Assembly: GCA_037138595.1 (NCBI GenBank)
Contig: JBAXIB010000014.1
Location: 22,421 to 86,420, forward strand
Direction: 5' to 3'
DNA from: UBA4742 sp037138595
GTDB taxonomy: Bacteria; Actinomycetota; Acidimicrobiia; Acidimicrobiales; Acidimicrobilacustridaceae
DNA length: 64,000 nucleotides
Part shown: positions 25,280 through 34,157 of the stretch, piece after piece
How the letters are laid out: each line of letters begins with the position of its first letter
Position numbering within the stretch: position 1 is the first letter of the stretch
The notes under the pieces: generated by a model
What the model was told of the DNA's origin: nothing
Seen by the model: only the letters and a program-made list of their open reading frames with translations
Database searches by the model: none
Translations under genes and position numbers: made by a program

Positions 25280-26133
25280 CTTCTCTCGGCTCGACCTTTT
25301 CTTCGCCACTCATGCAGCGAGCCCTGCTCGAAGCGATCATGACCGGAGCAATCGCCGGAATCGTCGGCGTCCACGTGGTTCTGCGTCGACTCAGTTTCTT
25401 CACCATGTCGCTGACTCACGCCACATTTCCGGCCCTCGTCGTCGCTGAAATCTTGGGCATGAGCTTGCTTACCGGTACCGCAGTTTTCGGGTTGTTCGTC
25501 GTGGGAATCATCGCGTTGGTCAGTCGAGTCCGATCGGTTGATTCGTCCACCGCGACCGGCGTTGTCCTCGCTGGAGGGTTCGCTCTCGGCGTCGTACTCA
25601 TCTCATCTCAACCAGGATTTAGTCGAGATCTCACTGCGTTTTTGGTGGGATCGATTCTTACCGTCCAGACTGCCGACCTCGTTACGACCGCCAGTGCTGG
25701 AGTCGTATTACTCATTGCCCTTGCGCTGATCCACAAAGAACTCGTGCTGGGCGCATTCGACCCCGGCAGTTTCGCGGCACTCGGCTATCGAGTCCTCGTG
25801 GTCGACATCGCGTTGTTGATCATCATTGAACTCACTGTCGTAACCGCTATCCCCGCAGTGGGGACCATCTTGGCGGTCGCCCTCATCGTTGCGCCCGCAG
25901 CAACCGCTCGACTGTGGACCGACCACATTGGCGTATCGATGGCGATCGCGGCTGGCGTCGGCGCAACCAGCGGATTTATCGGCTTAGTGATCTCGAGTCG
26001 CTATGACATTGCGGCCGGTCCAACCATCGCCGTCGTCGTCGCAACGGCATTCGTTGTTTCTACCGTCGTGAGCCCGCGCCACGGTTGGATCAGCCGCCTG
26101 CGAATAACGACGCCGCTGACTACCCGCGCGTAG
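25276..26133 (+). CDS. Metal ABC transporter permease 2 (ZnuB/TroD type)
   Basis: A 285-residue paralogue of the preceding permease, with the same landmarks (LMQRALLEAIMTGAIAGIVGVHVVLRRL, LTHATFPALVV, GAFDPGSFAALGYRV, VGTILAVALIVAPAATARL). Two non-identical permeases next to one ATPase and one binding protein are the arrangement of Tro/Mnt/Sit-type importers and suggest a heterodimeric channel, rather than the single ZnuB of zinc-only systems. The 3' end overlaps the convergent reductase by 14 bp. Confidence 0.92.
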   Translation: MTSLGSTFSSPLMQRALLEAIMTGAIAGIVGVHVVLRRLSFFTMSLTHATFPALVVAEILGMSLLTGTAVFGLFVVGIIALVSRVRSVDSSTATGVVLAGGFALGVVLISSQPGFSRDLTAFLVGSILTVQTADLVTTASAGVVLLIALALIHKELVLGAFDPGSFAALGYRVLVVDIALLIIIELTVVTAIPAVGTILAVALIVAPAATARLWTDHIGVSMAIAAGVGATSGFIGLVISSRYDIAAGPTIAVVVATAFVVSTVVSPRHGWISRLRITTPLTTRA

Positions 26134-27166
26134 CGACGGCCTCATCGTCTTGGCCGACCTGCACGATGACCTTGCCCATGTTCGCACCGGTGAATAGGGC
26201 GTTCAGCGCTTCGGGCGCACGTTCAAGGCCGTCAAACACTTCTTCTCGCCAGCGCAAGCGACCTTCGTCAGCCCACTGCCGTAATTGCCCAATGCACTCG
26301 TCAAAGCGATCCCAATAATCGAGGGTGATGAAACCTTCCATGCGGCCGCGACGGGCGACCAAATTGAGATAGTTGCCCGGCCCGGCCGGGCGACCTTGAT
26401 CGTTGTAGACCGAAATTGCGCCGCACAACACCACGCGACCATGCATGTTTAAGCCGCCCAGCACGGCATCAAGCACCGAACCACCCACGTTGTCGAAATA
26501 AACATCAATGCGATCCGGGCACAGTTCGATGAGCTCACGCTTCAAATCGGCAGTTCGGTGATTGATACAGCCATCGAAGCCAAGCTCGTCGACGACCCAC
26601 GCGCACTTTTCATCGGTGCCGGCGATGCCAATCACTCGGCACCCCATGATCTTGGCAATTTGTCCGGCAATCGAACCGGTCGCTCCCGCAGCAGCTGAAA
26701 CGACCACCGTCTCACCCGGTTTCGGCTGGCCGATCTCGCGAAGGCCGAAATAGGCGGCCATGCCCGTCGAACCAAACACGCTCATCATCGAACGCAGGTC
26801 AGCTACGCCTTCGAGTTTGGTGGTGTACAGGTCATCGCGAATAATCACGAAGTCCTGCCAACCGGTCAACGACGACGCAATATCGCCCACTTCATAGGCC
26901 GGACACCGACTCGCAACGACGCGACCGACGCCGCTGCATCGCACCACTTCACCGACCTCAACCGCAGGCAAATACCCCTCACCACGATTGAGCCACGTGC
27001 GCACCGTGGCATCGATACCGAGATAGATCGTGCGCAGGAGTGCCTCGCCCTCAGCGAGCTCGGGCATGGGCGATTCAACCAGCTCGAAATCAGATTCGGT
27101 GACCAAACCAATCGGCCGACTCACCATCAGCATCTGTCGATTCACTTGCGTCGATTGACTTCCCAT
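26120..27166 (-). CDS. NADP-dependent MDR-type oxidoreductase (PTGR/curcumin-reductase-like)
   Basis: The ATG at 27166 is preceded by GAGGGAGA at 8-12 nt; 348 residues. It lacks the zinc ligands of alcohol dehydrogenases and has the layout of medium-chain NADP-dependent leukotriene B4 dehydrogenase/2-alkenal reductases. The N-terminal GroES-like domain includes YLGIDATVRTWLN. The nucleotide-binding motif is ETVVVSAAAGATGSIAGQIAK, followed by GTDEKCAWV, FDNVGGSVLDAVL and VVLCGAIS(V)YN. It would reduce an alpha,beta-unsaturated carbonyl. It stands alone on the minus strand; the partner pathway is unknown. Confidence 0.9.
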   Translation of the reverse strand: MGSQSTQVNRQMLMVSRPIGLVTESDFELVESPMPELAEGEALLRTIYLGIDATVRTWLNRGEGYLPAVEVGEVVRCSGVGRVVASRCPAYEVGDIASSLTGWQDFVIIRDDLYTTKLEGVADLRSMMSVFGSTGMAAYFGLREIGQPKPGETVVVSAAAGATGSIAGQIAKIMGCRVIGIAGTDEKCAWVVDELGFDGCINHRTADLKRELIELCPDRIDVYFDNVGGSVLDAVLGGLNMHGRVVLCGAISVYNDQGRPAGPGNYLNLVARRGRMEGFITLDYWDRFDECIGQLRQWADEGRLRWREEVFDGLERAPEALNALFTGANMGKVIVQVGQDDEAVATRG

Positions 27167-27225
27167 CACGTTATCTCCCTCAGAAACATCTCACAGTTGA
27201 ACGATCGAACTTCCAGCAAGTCGGT

Positions 27226-27969
27226 TCACAAACGGCTCTTTATCTCGGTCCAAAGGCTCTGGTACGCGCTTGCCGAACGCGACTTCGGGGCAAACGCTGG
27301 CAGCGGAGCACGATTGACGCCCATGCGTTCGATGTCACTTGTTGCCGGAATCCGCACATCCAACACATCGCGGCTCGGCAATGCCATTTCGCTCATCAAT
27401 TCTCGGTGCAAATTTTTGCGCATGTCGACCATCGAAAAAAAAGCCAACACCTTGCGGGTTTTTCGACCGGGGTTGTCGGCGAGAAACGCTTGGAGTTGGT
27501 CGAAGGTGCGGATGGACAACGTCGTAGGTATCAGCGGAACGATCAGCGCATTAACCGCCTGAAAGACATTTTCGCTCACCAAAGAAATGCTGGGCGGACA
27601 ATCAAGAATCACGTAGTCGTAGTGCTTCGCCATCGGGCGAAGCAACAAGTCGATACGACGAGTGCGTTTCTTAGCTCCGCCAAGTTCTAGGTCCATGTTG
27701 CGATACGAAAAATCAGCAGGGATGAGGTCGAGATTGTCGTAATCAGTCCCTTTGATCGCACGATCCAGCGCACGCCGACCGGTGATCAAGGCCTCACTTC
27801 CACCTTTCACCCGAGGCTTGACCCGAAAATAGAAACTTGCGGCGCCCTGTGGGTCAAGATCCCAGACCAAGGTTCGGGCTCCCTCGGCCGCGGCAAGATA
27901 GGCCAAGTTGACCGCTGTCGCAGTCTTGCCCACTCCGCCTTTGATGTTGTACGTGGCAAGAACCTTCAT
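27226..27969 (-). CDS. ParA/MinD-family ATPase coupled to a CHAD protein
   Basis: A 247-residue ParA-type ATPase without an N-terminal HTH. The deviant Walker A is KGGVGKT with signature Lys10 and Lys15, the A' motif is WDLDPQGAAS and Walker B is YVILDCPPSISL. ParA proteins form ATP-dependent dimers that bind DNA non-specifically and move or space a cargo. The start overlaps the stop of the upstream CHAD gene by 4 bp, and no parB or parS lies nearby. A chromosome-segregation role is therefore less likely than cargo positioning, with the CHAD protein or its polyphosphate ligand as possible cargo. That role is inference. Confidence 0.93.
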   Translation of the reverse strand: MKVLATYNIKGGVGKTATAVNLAYLAAAEGARTLVWDLDPQGAASFYFRVKPRVKGGSEALITGRRALDRAIKGTDYDNLDLIPADFSYRNMDLELGGAKKRTRRIDLLLRPMAKHYDYVILDCPPSISLVSENVFQAVNALIVPLIPTTLSIRTFDQLQAFLADNPGRKTRKVLAFFSMVDMRKNLHRELMSEMALPSRDVLDVRIPATSDIERMGVNRAPLPAFAPKSRSASAYQSLWTEIKSRL

Positions 27970-29660
27970 TCGGATTCCGTCATTTCTGGTTGGTCAATCA
28001 GCGCATCGCTGTTGGGATCATGCTGAACGTCGCCGTCGTCGGTTTGGCGCAACACACCGTCGGACGCTGGAGCAAACAACGTTCGAAAATGCATACGGGT
28101 CTCTTTCGCATCAAATGATTCGAAATGGGCCGCGAATTGTTGCCGAGCCGCATGCTCTCGTTCATCGATCTGATCAATCAACTGACCCATAGCGAGCACA
28201 GCCGGGACCGAGGCGACACCATTTTCGGTGACCATCGACTCACCGAACCCGCGAAGCGAACCTTTTTGGACCTCGCAATCCTGGAACTCACCGAGCACAT
28301 CTTGCACACCCTTTAACGCTTTGATCAACGGCGTGATCTCGCCGGCCACGAAGAGACTGCCAAAACACTCGAGCGCGTAGCGCAACTTCTTGGCGTCTTT
28401 TCGTAAATCGTGGAGCGACTCGGGTGGTGACTCAACCGTGATCCGCCGACCAGCCTTGATCAAACGGCGATACGCCTTCCAGACGCAGGTCGACGCGAAT
28501 GTAACCGCGGGTTCGTTGAACCGAGGTACTCGTCTCGGATCCGATGCGCCAGGTTCGCGCTTGGGGTGGGCAAGCCAATGTTGATACCGATGCATGAGTT
28601 CGACATAACGCGCCGAATCAAGACCTTCGACAAGTTCGAGGTGAGCTCGATGTTGATGGGTCACCAAAAATGATCGCAGCGAACGAAGGTCGGCTCGCAT
28701 TGACTCGGTAAGCGAAGCTTCAAATTCGGGGTAGGTCAACAAATACACGTCGAGGTCCCGGGTCGGCGTCGTAATGTCACCGAGCCATTTGAACTCTGAC
28801 CGAAGGTGCTCGAGCAAGCGTTCCGGCACCACGCCACTCGCCATCCCAAGCACCGATCGCGTGCGCCGAACGGCCACGCGATAGTCATGCAGAAACTCGG
28901 TGTCGATATCGGCTCGGGTCCCTGGTTCGTTTGCCATCATCGCCGCGAACAGTGCCTCAAGGACCTCGATAATTGCGTCTCGAGCGGTTCCGGCCTGGTC
29001 AAGCGATACGTCGAGTTTCGATCGATAGCCGCCTGGGTTAAACCCAACCGACGCGAGAGCGATTTCGACAACATCATGGTCAACCGGTCGAAGTACGACC
29101 TGTGCGGCAAGGAGTTCGGCCAGTCGCTCAGCCGAGTCGGCATAACCACGCACCGGAATCACTTCAACCACCGGCGCAAGGGGATCATCTGCCCCAGGTA
29201 GCCATGCGCGATCAATGACGACGCGCGCCTCGGTTTTGCCTTCATCGCCAAGCAGTCGCAAACTCACCTGCTCGATACGGATCGTGACTAACGACTGCAG
29301 CGCACGCATCTCAAGGATCGGCGCCAGGCGCTCAACGATCGGCTCATTCGGGAGATCCCACACGAATTGACCAACTTGTTCCATCGCGAGTCGGCCAAGT
29401 ACTTCACCAGTATCAATCGATCGCCAAATCAGCCACGGGACCGTCCGTGCGGTGGATTTACGAGTTCCAGAAATCGCCGTTACGCGTTCATGTTCGAGCA
29501 CCGTGCGAGCCTCGAAGAGTCGCCAATCGAACGTGTCATAAACCGTTCGGTCGATCGTCCGATTCGGCTCGCGCTCGAACGGCGCTCGCTGCTCAAGGCC
29601 AGCGACCAAAACCGCGAGATCGCTCCCGTCTTCAAAGGCAAAGCGGCGCAACGGGTTCAA
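27966..29660 (-). CDS. CYTH-like/CHAD domain protein (predicted polyphosphate binding)
   Basis: A TTG at 29660 (GAGAGG about 12 nt upstream) gives 564 residues. Residues 1 to about 210 look like a divergent CYTH domain (TVYDTFDWRLFEARTVLEHE), and residues about 222-520 form a CHAD domain. Both CHAD signature helices are intact: HDYRVAVRRTRS (258-269) and HDLRKDAKKLRYALE (417-431). The basic residues of these helices bind polyphosphate in characterised CHAD proteins, which localise to polyphosphate granules. The CYTH half lacks the clear N-terminal ExExK, so triphosphatase activity is doubtful. An acidic tail ends the protein. It is cotranscribed with a ParA ATPase through a 4-bp overlap. Confidence 0.9.
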   Translation of the reverse strand: MNPLRRFAFEDGSDLAVLVAGLEQRAPFEREPNRTIDRTVYDTFDWRLFEARTVLEHERVTAISGTRKSTARTVPWLIWRSIDTGEVLGRLAMEQVGQFVWDLPNEPIVERLAPILEMRALQSLVTIRIEQVSLRLLGDEGKTEARVVIDRAWLPGADDPLAPVVEVIPVRGYADSAERLAELLAAQVVLRPVDHDVVEIALASVGFNPGGYRSKLDVSLDQAGTARDAIIEVLEALFAAMMANEPGTRADIDTEFLHDYRVAVRRTRSVLGMASGVVPERLLEHLRSEFKWLGDITTPTRDLDVYLLTYPEFEASLTESMRADLRSLRSFLVTHQHRAHLELVEGLDSARYVELMHRYQHWLAHPKREPGASDPRRVPRFNEPAVTFASTCVWKAYRRLIKAGRRITVESPPESLHDLRKDAKKLRYALECFGSLFVAGEITPLIKALKGVQDVLGEFQDCEVQKGSLRGFGESMVTENGVASVPAVLAMGQLIDQIDEREHAARQQFAAHFESFDAKETRMHFRTLFAPASDGVLRQTDDGDVQHDPNSDALIDQPEMTESE

Positions 29661-29830
29661 CGTAGAAAACGTCCTCTCGAATCGAGTGCTGCGACCGGCG
29701 GACAGGGTAGTGCGATCAGTACCTCCCGCACCACGGATCAGTCGGCAACTACGTCAACTCTGGCGTCGTTGAACCACGCCCCGCCCGCAGTCGCGAAGCG
29801 GATCTCAACCCCAGCACGGCCACGATCGAG

Positions 29831-31252
29831 TCAGGGTTGGATAACGATCAGGCGTTCTTCGGTCATTTCGATAGCGCTGTATTTCGGACCTTCACGAGTG
29901 TTCCCCGAGTCACGAAGGCCGCCATAAGGCATCTGATCGGCGCGCCAGGTCGGAACTTCGTTCACCATGACTGCACCGAATTCCAGGGTGCGAGTCGCTT
30001 CGAGCGCCTTGGCAATATTCGACGTAAACACCGATGCCTGCAGTCCGTATCGACTGTCATTGGCAATTCGCAATGCCTCAGAAAAATCAACATACGCAGC
30101 TACGCCGACCACCGGTCCGAACACTTCGTTCCGGCACACTTCCATCTCTGGTGCTACCCCGATAAGCACCGTCGGGACCAAGACGCCGCCGACTACGTTG
30201 CCACCTGTCGCCACCGACGCGCCTTCGGCGACTGCATCTTGCACCCATTCCAGGACCCGAGTCGTGTCAGCCGGTGTGATCAACGCGCTCACGTCGGTGC
30301 CATCGTCGGTGGGATCACCAGTAACGAGTCGTTCGACCGCCGCAACGAGCGCCGCGACAAACTCGTCATGAATGGACGCGTGCACATAAACACGCTGCAC
30401 CGAAATGCATGACTGTCCAGCAAACGAGAACCCGGCTATCGCTATCTTGCGGGCCGCTCCTGACCAATCGCCGTCCGGCTCGATCACTACTGGTGCGTTG
30501 TTACCTAACTCAAGGCTGACCTTTTTGCGCGGCGCGGCGGCACGAATTGCCCATCCCACCGCCGGTGACCCAGTGAAGGTCACCATAGCAATGTCATCGT
30601 GAGTCACCATCCGATCAGCGGTCGCACCATTGCAGGTCACGACGTTGAGCCAGCCAGCCGGTAAACCGCATTCGTCAAGCAACATATTGGCCAGTTTCAA
30701 AGCGGTCAGCGGGGTCGACGAAGCGGGCTTTAACACCACTGGGCAACCGGCGGCGATCGCCGGCGCGAGCTTGTGGGCCACCAAATTGAGCGGAAAATTA
30801 AACGGTGAAATCGCAGCGATCACACCAATCGGCATCCGTTGCACGAAGCCGATCTTCCCTACGCCAACCGAACTCGCATCGAGCGCAACCATTTCGCCGG
30901 CCATCGTTCTGGCTACGGCTGCGGCGAAACGAAACGTCTCAACCGCGCGTGCCGCTTCAACGCGAGCCGTTTTGATGGGCTTAGCCGACTCAGCCGAGAT
31001 CGATTGCGCAAATGCTTCTTGGCGCTCGTCAAGCAGGTCGGCGGCGCGATCGAGCACGCGCGCTCGTTCAAATGCGGGTGGAGGACCGTCCCGATGACAG
31101 GCGAGAGCGGCATCGATTGCACGATCAATGTGTTCTTCGGTCCCTACAGGTACACGACCAACGACCGCGCCCGAAAATGGTGACAGAACTTCAGAACTCG
31201 TTTTGGTAGTCACAAGTTGGTCACCGATGCGCATCGGTGTTTGATCAGTCAT
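29831..31252 (-). CDS. NAD(P)-dependent aldehyde dehydrogenase
   Basis: The ATG at 31252 gives 473 residues and overlaps the mmsA stop by 8 bp; a TTG at 31267 would add five residues. It is a non-acylating ALDH with SPFNFPLNLVAHK, TGSP, the general base Glu248 (LELGNNAP) and nucleophile Cys282 (GQSCISVQRV). The C-terminus MPYGGLRDSGNTREGPKYSAIEMTE resembles phosphonoacetaldehyde or lactaldehyde dehydrogenase-like enzymes. In this cluster it could oxidise an amino-aldehyde or a semialdehyde. It is the last gene of the aminotransferase-mmsA-ALDH operon; 170 bp without a gene separate it from the CHAD gene. Confidence 0.92.
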   Translation of the reverse strand: MTDQTPMRIGDQLVTTKTSSEVLSPFSGAVVGRVPVGTEEHIDRAIDAALACHRDGPPPAFERARVLDRAADLLDERQEAFAQSISAESAKPIKTARVEAARAVETFRFAAAVARTMAGEMVALDASSVGVGKIGFVQRMPIGVIAAISPFNFPLNLVAHKLAPAIAAGCPVVLKPASSTPLTALKLANMLLDECGLPAGWLNVVTCNGATADRMVTHDDIAMVTFTGSPAVGWAIRAAAPRKKVSLELGNNAPVVIEPDGDWSGAARKIAIAGFSFAGQSCISVQRVYVHASIHDEFVAALVAAVERLVTGDPTDDGTDVSALITPADTTRVLEWVQDAVAEGASVATGGNVVGGVLVPTVLIGVAPEMEVCRNEVFGPVVGVAAYVDFSEALRIANDSRYGLQASVFTSNIAKALEATRTLEFGAVMVNEVPTWRADQMPYGGLRDSGNTREGPKYSAIEMTEERLIVIQP

Positions 31253-32753
31253 GAGTTGGAAATCCAAGGTTGGGTGCAGTCGCTTGGGCAGCAGGAGAAA
31301 CTTCAGGCCAGCGAGAAGTCACGACTTTGCCCCGAGTGTAAAAATGCACTCCGTCAGCACCGTGCATGTGGGTATCGCCGAACAGGCTTTGGTTCCAACC
31401 GCCGAATGAGTAGTACGCCATCGGTACGGGAATCGGAACATTGATACCGACCATTCCAGCCTCAACCTCAAATTGGAAACGGCGCGCAGCAGCGCCATCA
31501 CGGGTAAACAACGCGACACCGTTGCCATAAGGATTGTCGTTCACGAGTTGTGTTCCTTCGGCCGCAGTCGCGACTCGCACCACCGACAGCACTGGACCAA
31601 AAATCTCGTCGGTATAAATCGTCATGTCAGTCGTAACGCGATCGAACAACGTGGGGCCTACGAAAAAACCATCAGGTCGATCATCAATGCGTAATCCGCG
31701 ACCGTCTACCACCACGGTTGCACCGGCCTGTTCGCCCGATTCGATGTAGGAAACAATTTTGTCACGATGGGCCGCGGTAACAACCGGCCCCATGTCGGTA
31801 TCGAGGTTAGAGCCGTCACCGATGGTAAGTCTCGCAATGCGGTCGGCAATCCGCGTCACCAAATCGTCACCGATTGGATCGACTGCGACTACCACCGAAA
31901 TAGCCATACACCGCTCGCCCGCAGAGCCATAGCCAGCGCTGACCGCAGCATCGGCGGCGACATCGAGATCGGCGTCAGGTAAGACGATCATGTGATTCTT
32001 TGCACCGCCGAGTGCTTGAACCCGTTTGCCGTGGGTGGCTGCCGTTTCATAAACGTAACGGGCGATGGGTGTCGATCCAACAAAGCTCACTCCGGCAATG
32101 CCTGGATGATGCAATATCGCATCGACTGCTTCTTTGTCCCCATGGACCACGCTAAAAACACCATCGGGGAGGCCAGCTTGTTTCCAAAGCTCGGCGAGCA
32201 GCAACGATGCCGAAGGGTCGCGTTCGCTCGGTTTCAAAATGAACGCGTTGCCACACGCAATGGCGACTGGGAACATCCACATCGGGACCATCACTGGAAA
32301 ATTGAATGGAGTGATTCCGGCGACGACGCCAACGGGTTGGCGAATTGAATACACGTCAACACCAGTCGATACACCTTCGCTGAATTCACCTTTCAACATC
32401 TGCGGAATCCCGCAAGCAAAATCAGCAACCTCAAGCCCTCGGCCGACTTCGCCAAGCGCGTCGCTCGTAACCTTGCCGTGCTCGGCGGTAATCAAATTGG
32501 CTAGGTCGATTTGGTGATTCGAAACCAACTCTCGGAACGCGAACATGACCTTGGCGCGACGAGTGAGCGAATCTGCTCGCCATGATCGTGCTGCTTCGGC
32601 CGCCGATGCCACGACCTGATCAACATCATCGGCATTGGCCAAGATGACCTTGCCGGTAACAGCGCCGGTCGCTGGGTTGAACACGTCACTCGTGCGCGTT
32701 GATGAACCAACCCACCGCTTGCCATCACGCCAATGCACGATCTCGTCGGTCAT
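31245..32753 (-). CDS. mmsA: CoA-acylating methylmalonate/malonate semialdehyde dehydrogenase
   Basis: A 502-residue MmsA-type enzyme that converts (methyl)malonate semialdehyde, NAD and CoA to propionyl- or acetyl-CoA. The nucleophile Cys282 lies in GSAGERCMAIS. The position of the usual general-base Glu is replaced in LGGAKNHMIVLPDAD, the Asn-containing signature of the CoA-dependent family. It lies 2 bp downstream of a class III aminotransferase. That pairing suits beta-alanine or beta-aminoisobutyrate breakdown: transamination gives (methyl)malonate semialdehyde, which MmsA takes to acyl-CoA. Beta-alanine is a product of spermidine or pyrimidine catabolism. Confidence 0.94.
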   Translation of the reverse strand: MTDEIVHWRDGKRWVGSSTRTSDVFNPATGAVTGKVILANADDVDQVVASAAEAARSWRADSLTRRAKVMFAFRELVSNHQIDLANLITAEHGKVTSDALGEVGRGLEVADFACGIPQMLKGEFSEGVSTGVDVYSIRQPVGVVAGITPFNFPVMVPMWMFPVAIACGNAFILKPSERDPSASLLLAELWKQAGLPDGVFSVVHGDKEAVDAILHHPGIAGVSFVGSTPIARYVYETAATHGKRVQALGGAKNHMIVLPDADLDVAADAAVSAGYGSAGERCMAISVVVAVDPIGDDLVTRIADRIARLTIGDGSNLDTDMGPVVTAAHRDKIVSYIESGEQAGATVVVDGRGLRIDDRPDGFFVGPTLFDRVTTDMTIYTDEIFGPVLSVVRVATAAEGTQLVNDNPYGNGVALFTRDGAAARRFQFEVEAGMVGINVPIPVPMAYYSFGGWNQSLFGDTHMHGADGVHFYTRGKVVTSRWPEVSPAAQATAPNLGFPTHD

Positions 32754-32755
32754 TG

Positions 32756-34054
32756 CTACGCCTCGCGATCGACTTGGGTCAGTACCTCAATAAGGATGTC
32801 CGCGGCCTCAGATGCCTCATCTGCGGTAAGGCTAAGTGGTGGTGTCAGACGAAGGCAGTTTCCGAACAACCCACCTTTGCCTACCAGCAATGCAGCCTGA
32901 AGCGCGAGTTCACTCGCTCGATTCGCAGCCTGCGGGTTCGGAGCACGGCCATCCGCGTCCACCAGTTCGATGCCGATCATCAAGCCTTTTCCGCGAACCT
33001 CGCCTACCACGTTTAGCTGGTCAGCCAATGGTGCCAGCTTCGCCATGAGTTGCGCCCCCATCGCCAACGAATTGGCTTGGAGATCATGGTCAAGTGCGTA
33101 TTTCAGGTTGGCCAATGCACCGGCACATACCAGTGGGTTTCCACCGAAGGTTGAGATCGAATTAGCGGTGAGACCATCCATTAACGAAGGCGAAGCGATT
33201 ACCCCAGCCATCGACAAACCGTTCCCGAGTCCTTTCGCGAACGTGATCATGTCAGGAACGATGCCGTGCGCTTCGTAGCCCCAAAAATGTTCACCGGTAC
33301 GGCCCCAGCCGGTTTGAACCTCGTCGCTGATGAATAAGATTCCAGACTCATCAAGCACTTCTTTCATGGCACCAAAAAACCCGTCAGGGGGAACCGTGAA
33401 ACCACCGACACCTTGGATTGGTTCGGCGATCATGCATGCAACATCGCCGGCGGTCGCAATGTTGATGATGTCCCGCAGGTCGGCCACGCAAGCATCAATG
33501 AAGGCGTCATCGTCGTAGGCACGAAATGGACTCCTGAATCGATAGCCATTTTGTACATAACTCACGGTGAAAGGGCTCAGACTTGATGCCGACCAACCTC
33601 GATTTCCAGTGATCCCCATGGTGGCGAACGAACGACCGTGATAGCTGTTGCGAAGCGCGAGCACTTGGTCGCTGCGCCGCGCCGTCGATGCCAATAACAA
33701 CGCGGCTTCATTCGCTTCTGAACCAGAAGTAGTGAAAAAAACTTTGGCATCAGGGATTCCCGACAACGCAGAAATCTGTTCCGCCAGCGCGATCATCGGC
33801 TCGATCAGATACAGCGTCGAGGTGTGAATCATCCGACCGGCTTGCTCCCGGATCGCGTCAACCACCTCAGGCACGTTGTACCCGGTCATTGTGGTCAAGA
33901 TCCCGCCGAAGAAATCGAGATAGCGCCTTCCTTCAGCGTCGATGACGTGGCGACCTGCTCCGTCGACGATGGCGATCGGATTTTCATAATTTAGGGCCAG
34001 CCAGTCAGGCATCACTCGGCGATGGCGGGCAAGGAGGGCGGCGTGTTCAGCCAC
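32756..34054 (-). CDS. Class III aminotransferase (AGXT2/omega-amino acid type)
   Basis: A GTG at 34054 with AGGAG 10 nt upstream gives 432 residues. It is a fold-type I PLP enzyme: FFTTSGSEANEAALL, NSYHGRSFATMG, the Asp244-Glu245 pair in LFISDEVQTGWGRTG, and PLP lysine K274 in TFAKGLGNG. It resembles the alanine-glyoxylate aminotransferase 2/beta-aminoisobutyrate or 4-aminobutyrate aminotransferases. With mmsA directly downstream, beta-alanine:pyruvate (or glyoxylate) transamination is the most likely reaction. It is divergent from an FAD amine oxidase across 103 bp. Confidence 0.92.
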   Translation of the reverse strand: MAEHAALLARHRRVMPDWLALNYENPIAIVDGAGRHVIDAEGRRYLDFFGGILTTMTGYNVPEVVDAIREQAGRMIHTSTLYLIEPMIALAEQISALSGIPDAKVFFTTSGSEANEAALLLASTARRSDQVLALRNSYHGRSFATMGITGNRGWSASSLSPFTVSYVQNGYRFRSPFRAYDDDAFIDACVADLRDIINIATAGDVACMIAEPIQGVGGFTVPPDGFFGAMKEVLDESGILFISDEVQTGWGRTGEHFWGYEAHGIVPDMITFAKGLGNGLSMAGVIASPSLMDGLTANSISTFGGNPLVCAGALANLKYALDHDLQANSLAMGAQLMAKLAPLADQLNVVGEVRGKGLMIGIELVDADGRAPNPQAANRASELALQAALLVGKGGLFGNCLRLTPPLSLTADEASEAADILIEVLTQVDREA

Positions 34055-34157
34055 GGCTATCAGTCTCCTACGACATATTTGAATGTGGTGTTGCATCCTT
34101 TCACTGATCGCGCCATCTCCACACTGCGAGCCGAATTTGTTCGCGTACGATCCCAGA

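Noticed and set aside
27226..27969. Chromosome-partition parA
   Set aside because: No parB or parS-like palindromes are nearby, and the gene is coupled to a CHAD protein. An orphan, cargo-type ParA is more consistent.
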